A stretch of 64,000 nt of DNA, from positions 124,001-188,000 of the forward strand of contig NZ_WTYA01000001.1 in NCBI RefSeq assembly GCF_009828025.1, in the 5' to 3' direction. Positions 26,950 to 35,858 of this stretch are shown here, in pieces. Below the pieces are notes generated by a model. That model did no database searches and was not told the DNA's origin. It saw nothing but the letters and a program-made list of their open reading frames with translations. Both the position numbers and the translations under genes were made by a program. Within the stretch, counting starts at the first letter, position 1. Every line of letters begins with the position of its first letter. The stretch comes from Qipengyuania algicida (lineage in GTDB: Bacteria > Pseudomonadota > Alphaproteobacteria > Sphingomonadales > Sphingomonadaceae).

Positions 26950-27518
26950 GCGAACGGCTCGCTGAAGAGATTTCTGCCTGCCGCGTTTGCGCCGAGCACC
27001 TGCCGCATGGCGTGCGCCCGGTGGTCAGCTTCTCTTCTACGGCGCGGCTGCTGATCGTCGGACAGGCTCCCGGATCGAAAGTCCACGCCAGCGGCATCCC
27101 GTGGGACGATGCCAGCGGGGACCGGCTGCGCGAGTGGACCGGGCTGAGCCGCGATCAGATGTACGACCCGGCCAAGGTCGCGCTGGTACCGATGGGGTTC
27201 TGCTATCCCGGCAAAGCCAGCGGCGGGGACAAACCGCCTCGCCGTGAATGCGCAGCCCTGTGGCACCAGCGGATTTTCGAGCTGCTGCCGCAAGACCGGC
27301 TGACTCTGCTGGTCGGCAGCTACGCGCAGGCGCATTACCTGCCCGACGCCGCCAAGCTGTCGATGACCGAAAGAATACGCCACTACCGCGACTTCCTGCC
27401 AAGCGTCTTTCCCCTGCCCCACCCCGCCTGGCGCAGCGTGGGCTGGATGCGCAAAAACCCCTGGTTCGAAGCCGAAGTGCTGCCCGAACTGCGCCAGCGC
27501 GTTGCGGAGCGGATGTAG
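26946..27518 (+). CDS. uracil-DNA glycosylase-superfamily protein
   Basis: 190-residue cytosolic protein. The N-terminus RLAEEISACRVCAEHLPHGV resembles the start of UDG-fold proteins. ARLLIVGQAPGSKVHASGIPW gives the GQAPG loop, and LPHPAW near the end stands in the position of the catalytic HPS loop. It belongs to the UDG superfamily branch often annotated only as 'uracil-DNA glycosylase family'; activity is unproven. The GTG start overlaps the uup stop (GTGA), implying coupling. An in-frame extension upstream lies inside uup and is rejected. Confidence 0.85.
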   Translation: MSERLAEEISACRVCAEHLPHGVRPVVSFSSTARLLIVGQAPGSKVHASGIPWDDASGDRLREWTGLSRDQMYDPAKVALVPMGFCYPGKASGGDKPPRRECAALWHQRIFELLPQDRLTLLVGSYAQAHYLPDAAKLSMTERIRHYRDFLPSVFPLPHPAWRSVGWMRKNPWFEAEVLPELRQRVAERM

Positions 27519-27542
27519 GCACCTCCCTTCGCCATCTCCAAA

Positions 27543-27570
27543 AATCTGGAACACATGGAACACGGTCCTG
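27543..27570. repeat. dispersed repeat, copy A
   Basis: AATCTGGAACACATGGAACA and the following CGGTCCTG are nearly identical (27 of 28) to 57093-57120; similarity extends over about 45 bp with gaps. This copy lies in the intergenic space between the UDG-family gene and the convergent DUF6456 gene. The other copy is inside a reading frame. Confidence 0.75.
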
Positions 27571-27586
27571 AAGCAAAAATGTGCTC

Positions 27587-28060
27587 TCAGACGATGCGGT
27601 AGAAATCGGCCACCCGTTCGAGCGCAAGGCGCAGCACCAGCTTGCTTGAGCGCGCGGGCCATTCGAGCGCCTTTTCGGCGTCCGGAAGACCCTCGCCCGC
27701 GCAGGCAACCCGCCACAATATATCGGACAACCCACTGCCTGCTGACGTCATGGCGCCATCGAAGCGCGCCTTGGCCGCAATCTGCCGCTCGCTGGGCGAT
27801 AGTCCGGCATCCGGCCCGCCGTTGATGCGCACCGGGTCCCACCGCATCGTGACCGAAGGTGCCAGCTGCGCGCGTTCGTAATCCGCCCGCAGCCTTTCGC
27901 CCGCATGGTAGAGGCGGTCGTTCAGATGCCCGCGCGCGTTGAGCCAGCTCAGCGGCGATTCGCCAAGGTTGATCGTCACCGTGCGTCGCTTGCCTGTCAC
28001 GCTACCGCCCCGTCGTGGCCCCTCCACCGTCAGTTCGCGTTCGACCAGATGCTGTTTCAT
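27587..28060 (-). CDS. DUF6456-domain protein
   Basis: 157-residue protein. The first 30 residues are basic (VERELTVEGPRRGGSVTGKRRTVTINLGESPLSWL). The DUF6456 core follows: HLNDRLYHAGERLRADYERAQLAPSVTMRWDP, then SPSERQIAAKARFDGAMTSAG and LVLRLALERVADFY. DUF6456 proteins are common in alphaproteobacteria and look like DNA-binding regulators, but function is not established. A strong ribosome binding site (aaggag) supports the ATG at 28060. It is divergent from the XRE gene 83 bp away, so the two may regulate a shared promoter. Confidence 0.85.
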   Translation of the reverse strand: MKQHLVERELTVEGPRRGGSVTGKRRTVTINLGESPLSWLNARGHLNDRLYHAGERLRADYERAQLAPSVTMRWDPVRINGGPDAGLSPSERQIAAKARFDGAMTSAGSGLSDILWRVACAGEGLPDAEKALEWPARSSKLVLRLALERVADFYRIV

Positions 28061-28143
28061 GGCGTTTCTCCTTCCCCGCACTCTTGCAAAAGCGTGGTCG
28101 ATGTAGGAAAGCGGATAAACCAAATCGGTTAGTGAGGGCGCGA

Positions 28144-28716
28144 ATGATCAACCGTATCCGGACAATTCGTAAGGACAAGGGCATGACCCTTGCCGAGCTT
28201 GCCGAAGCCTGCGTCCCACCAACCACCGCACAAACCGTCGGGCGGCTCGAGACCGGGATGCGCAATCTCTCGCTCAAATGGATGGAGCGGATCGGCGCGG
28301 CGCTTGGGGTTGATCCCGAAATGCTGGTGCGCGGCGAGGACCGCGAACATCCGCAGATCGTCGCCGCATTGCAGGCAACCGGCCCCGAAGCGCTGGCCAG
28401 CCCGCGCGACGCCTTGCCTCCTACTGCGCTTGGCGGCGAAGGTGCGCTGGTGGTGTTGCAAGTGGATTATCCCCACGGCGAATACCGCCCCGGCGACCAG
28501 TTGTGGCTACGTCAGCTGCCCCCGGAAGACACCGCCCGTGCCATCAATCGCGACGTGCTGGTCCCGCGCAAAGCCGGTCGCTTCGCCTTCGGTCGCCTTA
28601 TCGATCGCCGCGAAAACCTCGTCGGCATCCTCCCTCCCGGCCATGGCGAAAAGCAGCAAGTGATCGACAATCCGCCATGGATCGCAGTCGCAGAAATGCT
28701 GGTGCGGCGGCTTTGA
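28144..28716 (+). CDS. XRE-family regulator with degenerate S24-like C-terminal domain
   Basis: 190-residue protein with an HTH domain at 1-60 (MINRIRTIRKDKGMTLAELA ... GRLETGMRNLSLKWMERIGAALGV). The C-terminal part (about 100-170) resembles the S24/LexA peptidase fold: DYPHGEYRPGDQLWLRQL then INRDVLVPRKAGRFAFGRL. The catalytic Ser is replaced by Tyr in the DSM-like position, so self-cleavage is not expected. It may sense a ligand, as inactive S24-like domains do (inference). The last 13 codons recur in altered form at 29302-29341. Divergent from the DUF6456 gene. Confidence 0.83.
   Translation: MINRIRTIRKDKGMTLAELAEACVPPTTAQTVGRLETGMRNLSLKWMERIGAALGVDPEMLVRGEDREHPQIVAALQATGPEALASPRDALPPTALGGEGALVVLQVDYPHGEYRPGDQLWLRQLPPEDTARAINRDVLVPRKAGRFAFGRLIDRRENLVGILPPGHGEKQQVIDNPPWIAVAEMLVRRL
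28677..28716. repeat. left copy of duplicated gene 3' end
   Basis: This 40-bp segment ends the XRE gene (residues WIAVAEMLVRRL and stop). A second copy at 29302-29341 matches at 34 of 40 bases, and most differences are silent (WIAVAEMLVQRL and stop). The two direct repeats bracket a lower-GC segment carrying one lipoprotein gene. Confidence 0.7.
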
Positions 28717-28879
28717 TGCTGCCGATCCTGACTATTGCTACCAGCCAGAAATCCAGAAAATGGGGAGCCATTCATCTGCAATCCAGCTCGCCCAAAAGTA
28801 GTTGTTAAGTCGCATCATTGCTCGGAAAGCCGGTTAAAAATGGCTTGTTGCATATAATTGATTGATGCGATGGATCAGA

Positions 28880-29221
28880 TCAGAAATCATCTTTCCAAGG
28901 TTCAAGACCAACGCATTTCTTCCATTGGCCTCCAATGGTCCCGAACTGCCTGCGGTATTCAATGCGGCTTCCCTCTCCTTCGGGATAGATGGAAAACGCC
29001 AGCGAAACACCGCCGTATCCATTTTTGAGCAGGACAACCTTAGAGCCATCCGGACGATCAAGAACCGGAACGTTGTTCCTATTCGCCAAGCAGAATGCAA
29101 CAGCCGAGACAGAATGGTCCGAATGGTAGACCTCCGTCGGCTCTTTCGAGAGCACCTTCCCAGTCGACGCGCAGCCGGAAAGGGCCGCAAAAGCAGCGGC
29201 GACCACAAGTATCTTCTTCAT
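28880..29221 (-). CDS. small lipoprotein of unknown function
   Basis: 113-residue protein with signal peptide and lipobox (MKKILVVAAAFAALSGC, lipidated Cys at 17). The mature part has two further cysteines and a compact strand-rich sequence (VPVLDRPDGSKVVLLKNGYGGVSLAFSIY). It is not recognised as a named family. The gene and its flanks are AT-richer than neighbours and sit between two copies of the XRE-gene 3' end, so it probably arrived horizontally. Confidence 0.75.
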   Translation of the reverse strand: MKKILVVAAAFAALSGCASTGKVLSKEPTEVYHSDHSVSAVAFCLANRNNVPVLDRPDGSKVVLLKNGYGGVSLAFSIYPEGEGSRIEYRRQFGTIGGQWKKCVGLEPWKDDF

Positions 29222-29301
29222 TATTCCCCCTACAATTCAATCCTCTGCAAACAATGCAGAGAAACTGTTCCTGTCGCCATTGGCGATTCAGGTCAATGAT
29301 T

Positions 29302-29341
29302 ATGGATCGCAGTCGCGGAAATGCTGGTTCAGCGGCTCTAG
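29302..29341. repeat. right copy of duplicated gene 3' end
   Basis: Imperfect direct repeat (34 of 40 bases) of 28677-28716. It reads as the last 12 codons plus TAG stop of an XRE-gene homologue, without any upstream coding part. Confidence 0.7.
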
Positions 29342-29371
29342 CGCGTCGTGATGGCGGACTGATGCAAGGTT

Positions 29372-29989
29372 TCAGCCGGGCCGTTTCATCTTGAACAGGC
29401 GATCCGGGGTGATTTCGAAGTAGTCTGCCGGCCCGCCGCCGCGCATTATCGGATGTGCCAGTGCCGTCTGGTAGACCCCGGCTTCGATCATGCCGGTATC
29501 GATATGGATCGCAACGGCTTCGCCGATCACCAACCATTGGTCCAGCTCGCGCCCTTCCTTAGTGGTGAGCCTGATAAGCTGCGTCAGGCGGCACTCGAAT
29601 TGGACCGGGCTCCCTGCAACGCGGTCGGGCTTCACAAGTGACGATGGCACGCTGCCGAGACCGGCAAGCTCGAATTCGTCGACAGAGGAATCGACGCTCG
29701 CCGAGGTAACGTTCATCGCCTCGGCCTGAGGCATGGTGGCAAGATTCCAGACGAATTCCCCTGTGGCCTCCACATTGGCGACCGAATCCTTCCACCCGGT
29801 CGACGAGAAGGCGACCAGAGGCGGGCTGTAGTTGATCAGGTTGAAGAAACTATAGGGCGCCAGATTGCGCGAACCGTCCGTCGCGGTGGTCGATATCCAT
29901 CCGATCGGTCGAGGTGCGACAATGGCGTTGAGCGGGTCATGCGCGAGGCGATGCCCGTCGGCTGGCTGGTACGAATGATAGCTGGTCAT
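29372..29989 (-). CDS. flavin reductase-like domain protein (FMN-binding)
   Basis: 205-residue cytosolic flavoprotein. The split-barrel flavin reductase pattern is clear: NAIVAPRPIGWISTTATDGSRNLAPYSFFNLINYSPP, KDSVANVEATGEFVWNLAT and HPIMRGGGPADYFEI. Members reduce FMN with NAD(P)H or act as partners of monooxygenases. No partner gene is visible nearby. It is transcribed toward the lipoprotein island. Confidence 0.88.
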   Translation of the reverse strand: MTSYHSYQPADGHRLAHDPLNAIVAPRPIGWISTTATDGSRNLAPYSFFNLINYSPPLVAFSSTGWKDSVANVEATGEFVWNLATMPQAEAMNVTSASVDSSVDEFELAGLGSVPSSLVKPDRVAGSPVQFECRLTQLIRLTTKEGRELDQWLVIGEAVAIHIDTGMIEAGVYQTALAHPIMRGGGPADYFEITPDRLFKMKRPG

Positions 29990-30127
29990 GAAAGGCCATA
30001 TGCGCTGTGCGCAAATTGCATCAAGAGCTCGCGTCTCTGAAAGGCTTCAGCGCAGAGCGGGGTCGGTTTGGCATTTGCCACCTGTCCCCGTCTGGCCAGT
30101 CACGACAATACTTCCCCGCCGTTACCT

Positions 30128-31102
30128 TCAAGCCTCCCCGCGAGCGATCCGGTCCTGCCGCTCTGCCGCGGTCTCGGTAGGGACAAAGCTGTGCGAGGTC
30201 ACACCGAACCACACCAGCAGCGGCGCCGCCATGTAGATCGAGCTGTAGGTACCGACGAAAATGCCCAACGTGATGGCAGCCGTCAGACCGAACAGGCTCG
30301 GCGGGCCGAACAGCAGCAGCGGGATCAGCGCGATCAGCATGGTGGCGGACGTCATCACCGTGCGGGCCAGCGTCTCGTTGACCGACAGGTCGAGCAGCTC
30401 GGGCAGCGGCATCTTGCGATATTTCTTCAAATTCTCGCGGATGCGGTCGTACACGACGATGGTATCGTTGAGCGAATAGCCGATGATCGTCAGGATCGCG
30501 GCGACGATGTTGAGGTCGAATTCCATCTGCGTCAGCGCGAACATTCCCAACGTCAATGAGACGTCGTGGAACAGCGCCAGCAAAGCGCCCACACCGAACT
30601 GCCATTCAAACCGCACCCAGATGTAGATCGAAATCGCGATCATGGCGAAGAGCAGCGAGTAAAGCCCCTTGGAGAACAGCTCGCTGGACACCTTGCCCGA
30701 AACCGATCCCTTGTAGTCGCGGTGGAAATCGGGGAATTTGGCGCGCAGGCTGTTCACCACCTGATCTGCCATCTTGTCCGCCGCATCGTCGCCCTTGATA
30801 TTCTTGGGCAAGCTCATGCGGATCGAGACCTGGTTATCCGCGCCGAAACGCTGGATCACCGGATCGCCAAAGCCAAGGCTGCGGACTTCCTTGCGCAATT
30901 CGGCCACCGGGGCCTGTTTGCTCTGGGTGAAAGTCGCCTGGATTTCCACGCCACCGGCAAAATCGACGCCGAAATTGAAGCCCTGGGTCAGCACCAGTGC
31001 CCAGCTCGCCGCGATCAGCAGCGCGCTGACGATGAAGAACGGCAGCCGCCACTTCAGGAAGTGGATGTTGGTGTCGTCGGGGACCATTTTTAGCAAGCGC
31101 AT
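30128..31102 (-). CDS. secF: protein translocase subunit SecF
   Basis: 324-residue inner-membrane protein of the SecDF complex, which uses the proton gradient to pull proteins from the Sec channel. Six transmembrane helices are expected: one near the N-terminus (about 20-40), a periplasmic domain (about 50-140) and five in the C-terminal half. Conserved VDFAGGVEIQ, VRFEWQFGVGALLALFHDV and ETLARTVMTSATMLIALIPL are visible. It has a strong ribosome binding site (ggggagg) and lies 18 bp after secD. Confidence 0.96.
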   Translation of the reverse strand: MRLLKMVPDDTNIHFLKWRLPFFIVSALLIAASWALVLTQGFNFGVDFAGGVEIQATFTQSKQAPVAELRKEVRSLGFGDPVIQRFGADNQVSIRMSLPKNIKGDDAADKMADQVVNSLRAKFPDFHRDYKGSVSGKVSSELFSKGLYSLLFAMIAISIYIWVRFEWQFGVGALLALFHDVSLTLGMFALTQMEFDLNIVAAILTIIGYSLNDTIVVYDRIRENLKKYRKMPLPELLDLSVNETLARTVMTSATMLIALIPLLLFGPPSLFGLTAAITLGIFVGTYSSIYMAAPLLVWFGVTSHSFVPTETAAERQDRIARGEA

Positions 31103-31120
31103 GATATTTCCTCCCCGCCC

Positions 31121-32719
31121 CTAGATACGCAGATCGCTCGGGCGCGTCTTGCGCAGCCATCCGGCGACCCACATGCGGGTGATGGTAACGGCAGTGAACA
31201 TCGAGGTGATCACCCCGATGACGAGCACGACGGCAAAGCCCTTGACCGGCCCCTGACCGAACAGGAACAGCAGCAAAGCGGCAATCACGTTGGTGATGTT
31301 GGCGTCGTAAATCGCGCGGCTCGCTTCCTTGTAGCCGAACTCGACCGCCTGCATGACGCGGCGACCACGCTTGCGCTCCTCGCGGATGCGTTCGTTGATC
31401 AGCACGTTGGCATCGACCGCGGCACCGATGGTCAGCACGAAGCCGGCGATACCGGGCAAAGTCAGAGTGGTGTTCATAATCGCCATGATGCCAAGAATCA
31501 TCAGCGCGTTGAGCACCAGCGCGCAATCCGCGTAGACTCCGAACCGGCCATAGGTCGCCACCATGAACAGCAGAACCAGGCCGGTGCCGATCCCCATGGC
31601 GACGAGGCCGCGATGGATCGAATCCGCACCGAGCGTTGCACCGACAGTGCGTTCCTCGATCACCTTCAGATCGACGGGCAAAGCGCCCGAGCGCAAGGCG
31701 ATAGCGAGGCTGTTGGCGCTTTCTGCGGTAAACGATCCGGAAATCTGCGCCGAGCCACCAAGAATGGGCTCGTTGATGTTCGGAGCCGACAGCACCTTGC
31801 CGTCGAGGATAATGGCGAAAGGCTTGTTGACGTTTTGCGTGGTCAGATCGGCGAAGCGTTTGCCGCCCTGCTGGTTGAACTGGATGTTGACGATATTCTC
31901 ATTGGTCTGCGGATTGACCCCGGCTTGCGCGTTGGTGAGGTTGTCACCGCGAATTCCGCCCAGCCGCTTGACCGCGATCGCGCTGCCCTGACCTTGTGCA
32001 CCCTCAACGAAGGGCACGATCTCATCCCCCGGAGGGGCGATGCCCTTGGCGATGTCGCTCGGTAGCGCCGTCGTGTCGACCAGTTTGAATTCGAGTTTCG
32101 CAGTCTGTCCGAGCAGCTTCTTGAGCTGCGTCGGATCCTGCAGGCCCGGCACCTGCACCACGATGCGGGTATCGCCTTCGCGGATGATCGTCGGCTCGCG
32201 CGTACCGAGAGCGTCGATGCGCTTGCGCACCACCTCGACCGCAGTGTCCATCGCATCGGATACCGCCTTGTCGAGCGCGGCCTGCGTCGGCTTGAGCACA
32301 AAGCGCGTTTCATCGACCACCGACAGCGACCATTCGCGGGTCATCCCGGTGCCATTGACCAGCGGGAGCAACAGTTCGCGCGCGCGATCAAGGTCGACCG
32401 GATTGGCGACCATAAAGCTCAACTGGCCGCCACGGGTCGAGATATCGCCGATCTGGATACGCGGGCTCGCCTCGCGCATCGCATTGCGCACCGATTCGGC
32501 CATCGAATCGATCCGCTGGGTGGCGACCTGGTTAGGGTCGGCTTCCAGCAGGATGTGACTGCCGCCCGCCAGATCGAGGCCGAGATTGACCTCGGGATCA
32601 GGCAGATGGGCGGGCCAGCCGACACCGGCTATACTGACCAGCGAGGGGACCGCAGCCAGTGCGGCGATCGCCACCAAAAACCACAGCCACGCCTTCTTCC
32701 AGGTGGGGAAATCGAGCAT
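31121..32719 (-). CDS. secD: protein translocase subunit SecD
   Basis: 532-residue SecD. It has an N-terminal transmembrane helix, then LGLDLAGGSHILLEAD at the start of the large periplasmic P1 domain, and a C-terminal six-helix RND-like block with the conserved D-x-N-V region (TIGAAVDANVLINERIREE) that takes part in proton relay. It sits between yajC and secF, the standard operon order. Confidence 0.97.
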   Translation of the reverse strand: MLDFPTWKKAWLWFLVAIAALAAVPSLVSIAGVGWPAHLPDPEVNLGLDLAGGSHILLEADPNQVATQRIDSMAESVRNAMREASPRIQIGDISTRGGQLSFMVANPVDLDRARELLLPLVNGTGMTREWSLSVVDETRFVLKPTQAALDKAVSDAMDTAVEVVRKRIDALGTREPTIIREGDTRIVVQVPGLQDPTQLKKLLGQTAKLEFKLVDTTALPSDIAKGIAPPGDEIVPFVEGAQGQGSAIAVKRLGGIRGDNLTNAQAGVNPQTNENIVNIQFNQQGGKRFADLTTQNVNKPFAIILDGKVLSAPNINEPILGGSAQISGSFTAESANSLAIALRSGALPVDLKVIEERTVGATLGADSIHRGLVAMGIGTGLVLLFMVATYGRFGVYADCALVLNALMILGIMAIMNTTLTLPGIAGFVLTIGAAVDANVLINERIREERKRGRRVMQAVEFGYKEASRAIYDANITNVIAALLLFLFGQGPVKGFAVVLVIGVITSMFTAVTITRMWVAGWLRKTRPSDLRI

Positions 32720-32741
32720 TGTGCCAGCCTCTTCCGCGCGC

Positions 32742-33065
32742 TCAGTCGTTCGCCGCCGGGCTGCCGCCGGGCTGCAGGACCTCGGTGATGGTGTGCTTGA
32801 CCGCCCTCACCTTGACGCCCTTGGAAATCTCGACCTCGACATAGACCTCGTCGACCTTGGTCACCTTGCCGACGATGCCACCGGCAGTCACGATTTCGTC
32901 ACCGCGCTTGAGGCCGCCGACCCGTTCGCGATGCTCCTTCTGCTGGCGCATTTGCGGGCGGATGATCAGGAACCAGAAAATAACGACCATGCCCGCGATC
33001 GGCGCCCAGGTTACCCATGCGGGCGGAGTGGCGGCACCGGCAGCGGCGGCTAATATGTCGAGCAT
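32742..33065 (-). CDS. yajC: preprotein translocase subunit YajC
   Basis: 107-residue single-span membrane protein associated with SecDF. An alanine-rich N-terminus leads to one transmembrane helix (WVTWAPIAGMVVIFWFLII), then the signature RPQMRQQKEHRERV and a small domain with LKRGDEIVTAGGIVGKV. Start chosen at the ATG opening the typical 'MLDILAAA' leader; a longer in-frame reading upstream looks random. First gene of yajC-secD-secF. Confidence 0.95.
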   Translation of the reverse strand: MLDILAAAAGAATPPAWVTWAPIAGMVVIFWFLIIRPQMRQQKEHRERVGGLKRGDEIVTAGGIVGKVTKVDEVYVEVEISKGVKVRAVKHTITEVLQPGGSPAAND

Positions 33066-33264
33066 CTGTGAAAAAGGCCTGTCGAGTTGTTTCGGATAAC
33101 ACGCAAATCCCGCGGGAAATCCACCGTTCGTCGCGATGGAGCAACCGTTGGGATCGCATTGGCGAGCGCGCCTAGCAGCAATGTGGCGGCAGGGCAATGT
33201 GGCTCGCCGCTCTGTGCTTGCCATGCGCAAAAGCCCCGCCTATAGGCCCGCCCTCCACTGGTCT

Positions 33265-33341
33265 CGGGACGTAGCGCAGCCTGGTAGCGCATCACACTGG
33301 GGGTGTGGGGGTCGGAGGTTCGAATCCTCTCGTCCCGACCA
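33265..33341 (+). tRNA. tRNA-Pro (anticodon GGG)
   Basis: A 77-nt cloverleaf: acceptor CGGGACG/CGTCCCG, D-arm GCGCAGCCTGGTAGCGC, anticodon loop CTGGGGG with GGG, T-arm GGAGGTTCGAATCCTC and an encoded CCA. Located between yajC and the oxidoreductase gene. Confidence 0.96.
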
Positions 33342-33355
33342 GTGGTTTTACCCCC

Positions 33356-34975
33356 TCAATCCGCCCTTTTGCGCCGCAGCCAGCGTGGCCGCGCGTTGTC
33401 ACGCAGGATCTCTTGCGCGGCGTTGTGGCCCGGCGCACCGGTAACACCGCCGCCAGGATGCGTGCCCGATCCGCACATATAAAGCCCTGAAACCGGTGCG
33501 CGGTAATCGCCATGTCCCAGCACTGGCCGCGCCGCCCACAGCTGATCGAGCCCCATGCAGCCGTGGAAGATATCGCCCCCGACGAGACCGAACTTGCGTT
33601 CCAGGTCGAGCGGTGTGTGAATCTGGCGCGCGATGATCGCCGATCTGAAATTGGGCGCGTGGCGCGTAACCGTGTCGATCACGCAATCGGCGGCTTCCTC
33701 GCGGCAATCGTCCCATGAACACCCACCTTGCAGCTCGGGCGCGAATTGCTGGCAGAACAGGCTGGCGACATGCGCGCCCGGCGGTGCAAGGCTGTCATCC
33801 AGCGTCGAGGGAATGCAGATTTCCACAATCGGATTTTTCGACCAGCCATGCGCGCGCGCATCGTCGTATGCGCGGTCCATATAGTCGAGGCCGGGCGCGA
33901 TCACGATTCCGGCCGCGTGATGTTCGGCCTGAACCTTGCCCGGCAAGACGTTGAAATCGGGCAGCTCGGACAAGGCCACATTCATCCGCAATGTGCCGCT
34001 GCCCGCCTTGTACTGCGTCATCCGCCAGCGAAAATCTGCGGGCAGCTCGCTCGCGTCGACCATGCGATTATAGAGCATTGCCGGGCCGACATTTGCAGCG
34101 ACAATGCCCGCGGCGATCTCCTCGCCGCTGTCGAGCCGCACGCCCACAGCGTTGCCACCATCGACCAGCACGCGATCAACGGGCGCTTCGAGACTGATCT
34201 CGACACCGGCATCTGCGCAAGCGTGCGCCATCGCCTGCGTGATCGCCCCCATGCCACCGATGGCGTGGCCCCATGCGCCGGGCTTTCCGTTCACCTCCCC
34301 GAACACGTGATGCAACAGGACATAGGCCGATCCCGGCGTTGAGACCCCGGCATAATTGCCCACCACCGCATCGAAGGCGAAAGCCGATTTGATCCGGTCA
34401 TCCTCGAACCAGCCATCGAGGAAATCGCGCGCTGATTTCGTGAAGATCGCAAGCAGGTCCCGTTGCGCGGCAATCGGCAGCTTCGCCAGCGGCCATCCCT
34501 GCTTCGCCCCGCTCAGCAAGGCGCGCAAACCGCCGCCGGCGTTGGGCGGTGTTTCCAGCGCAAGGTCACGCATCACCTGCGCCATGCGATCGAGCGCAGC
34601 GTCATAGGCGGGATAGGCCGCAGCATCGCCCGGATTGAACCGAGCAAATTCAGCCTGCGTGCGCGCCGTGCCACCACCAAGCTTCAAATAATCGTTGTCG
34701 AAGGGGAGGAAATTGCTGATCGGGCGCTCGACAATCCTGAGGCCGCGATCATGCAGCTTCATGTCGGCAATCACCTTGGGACGCAGCAAGCTGACGGTAT
34801 AGCTGGCGGTGGAATTGCGGAACCCGGGATAGAATTCCTCTGTCACCGCCGCTCCGCCGACCACATCGCGCCGTTCGAGCACTCGTACCCGAAGACCGGC
34901 GCGCGCGAGATAAAAGGCGCAGACCAGCCCATTGTGTCCGCCGCCGATAATGAGCGCATCATATCCGTTTTTCAT
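33356..34975 (-). CDS. phytoene-desaturase-like FAD-dependent oxidoreductase
   Basis: 539-residue flavoprotein. It begins with the dinucleotide-binding fold YDALIIGGGHNGLVCAFYLARAGLRVRVLERRDVVGGAA and ends with the family's second nucleotide motif (VSGLYMCGSGTHPGGGVTGAPGHNAA). This is the CrtI/PYROXD2-like class, which includes carotenoid desaturases and many proteins of unknown substrate. No carotenoid genes are adjacent, so a role in carotenoid synthesis is not supported. The ATG at 34975 starts the FAD fold; the upstream reading overlaps the divergent gene and is rejected. Confidence 0.88.
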   Translation of the reverse strand: MKNGYDALIIGGGHNGLVCAFYLARAGLRVRVLERRDVVGGAAVTEEFYPGFRNSTASYTVSLLRPKVIADMKLHDRGLRIVERPISNFLPFDNDYLKLGGGTARTQAEFARFNPGDAAAYPAYDAALDRMAQVMRDLALETPPNAGGGLRALLSGAKQGWPLAKLPIAAQRDLLAIFTKSARDFLDGWFEDDRIKSAFAFDAVVGNYAGVSTPGSAYVLLHHVFGEVNGKPGAWGHAIGGMGAITQAMAHACADAGVEISLEAPVDRVLVDGGNAVGVRLDSGEEIAAGIVAANVGPAMLYNRMVDASELPADFRWRMTQYKAGSGTLRMNVALSELPDFNVLPGKVQAEHHAAGIVIAPGLDYMDRAYDDARAHGWSKNPIVEICIPSTLDDSLAPPGAHVASLFCQQFAPELQGGCSWDDCREEAADCVIDTVTRHAPNFRSAIIARQIHTPLDLERKFGLVGGDIFHGCMGLDQLWAARPVLGHGDYRAPVSGLYMCGSGTHPGGGVTGAPGHNAAQEILRDNARPRWLRRKRAD

Positions 34976-35093
34976 ACCGGAGACCTGCGCCAATTGCCCG
35001 CATCCCTCAAGGCCGATTGCGGCACTGCAATTGCTTTGACCGCTGCCATTCCCTAAATCATTGCTCATCGACCATCACATCGGTCTGGAGTGC

Positions 35094-35858
35094 ATGACCG
35101 CAACTGACCAATCCCGACAATCGACACGGCGGCTGCTGGCATCGATCCACGACGTCCATCCCGGCTCCGTCCCGGCGGTCGAAAAGCTGGCCGGTATGTT
35201 CGAGCGCCATCTCGGCGGGCCGCACTACGCAATGCTGGTGGTACCCGATCATTGGGGAAAGTACCCGATCGTCGGCAACACCGGTTTTGCGCGTCGGTTG
35301 CGCGAATGGTCGGACAGCGGGATCGAGATTTTCCTGCACGGCTGGTTCCATCGTGACACCTCCGAACACAGCGGGATCGCCGCGCTCAAGGCCAAGCATA
35401 TGACCGCGAGCGAAGGCGAATTCCTCGGCCTGACCAAAGGCGATGCGAGCTTTCGCATGAGCGAGGGGCGCAAACTGATCGAGGATATCATCGGCAAGCC
35501 GGTGGCGGGTTTCATCGCCCCGGCTTGGCTTTACGGCGCAGGGGCAATGGAGGCGCTGGCAGAAAACGGTTTCGCGTTGGCAGAGGATCACATGAAGGTG
35601 TGGCGCCCGGAAACCGACGAAGTTGTGGCCCGCGGGCCGGTCATCACCTGGGCGAGCCGCTCGCGAATGCGCACAGCATCCTCACTGTTTGCCGCTGCCG
35701 CCGGAAGGCTTGCGCTCGGACCGCTGGAAACCGTGCGTGTTGCCGTGCATCCGGGAGATATTACCAAGCAATCGATACTCGAAAGCATCGACAAAACGCT
35801 CGCGTCGTTTACCAAGGGGCGCAGGATCGGACGCTATCGCGACCTGCTGACAAGCTAG
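35094..35858 (+). CDS. DUF2334 polysaccharide-deacetylase-like protein
   Basis: 254-residue cytosolic protein with the carbohydrate esterase 4-like fold of DUF2334. The metal-site pattern appears as LLASIHDVHPGS (Asp/His), then HGWFHRD with a His pair, and VAVHPGD near the end. FIAPAWLYGAGAMEAL resembles the substrate loop. Substrate unknown; an envelope glycan is plausible from the glycosyltransferase downstream. Start: ATG at 35094 with GGAG close upstream. It is divergent from the oxidoreductase. Confidence 0.82.
   Translation: MTATDQSRQSTRRLLASIHDVHPGSVPAVEKLAGMFERHLGGPHYAMLVVPDHWGKYPIVGNTGFARRLREWSDSGIEIFLHGWFHRDTSEHSGIAALKAKHMTASEGEFLGLTKGDASFRMSEGRKLIEDIIGKPVAGFIAPAWLYGAGAMEALAENGFALAEDHMKVWRPETDEVVARGPVITWASRSRMRTASSLFAAAAGRLALGPLETVRVAVHPGDITKQSILESIDKTLASFTKGRRIGRYRDLLTS

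Noticed and set aside
27575-27842. Minus-strand open frames across the 3' end of the UDG-family gene and its flank
   Set aside because: They conflict with the well supported UDG-family and DUF6456 genes and have no pattern of their own.
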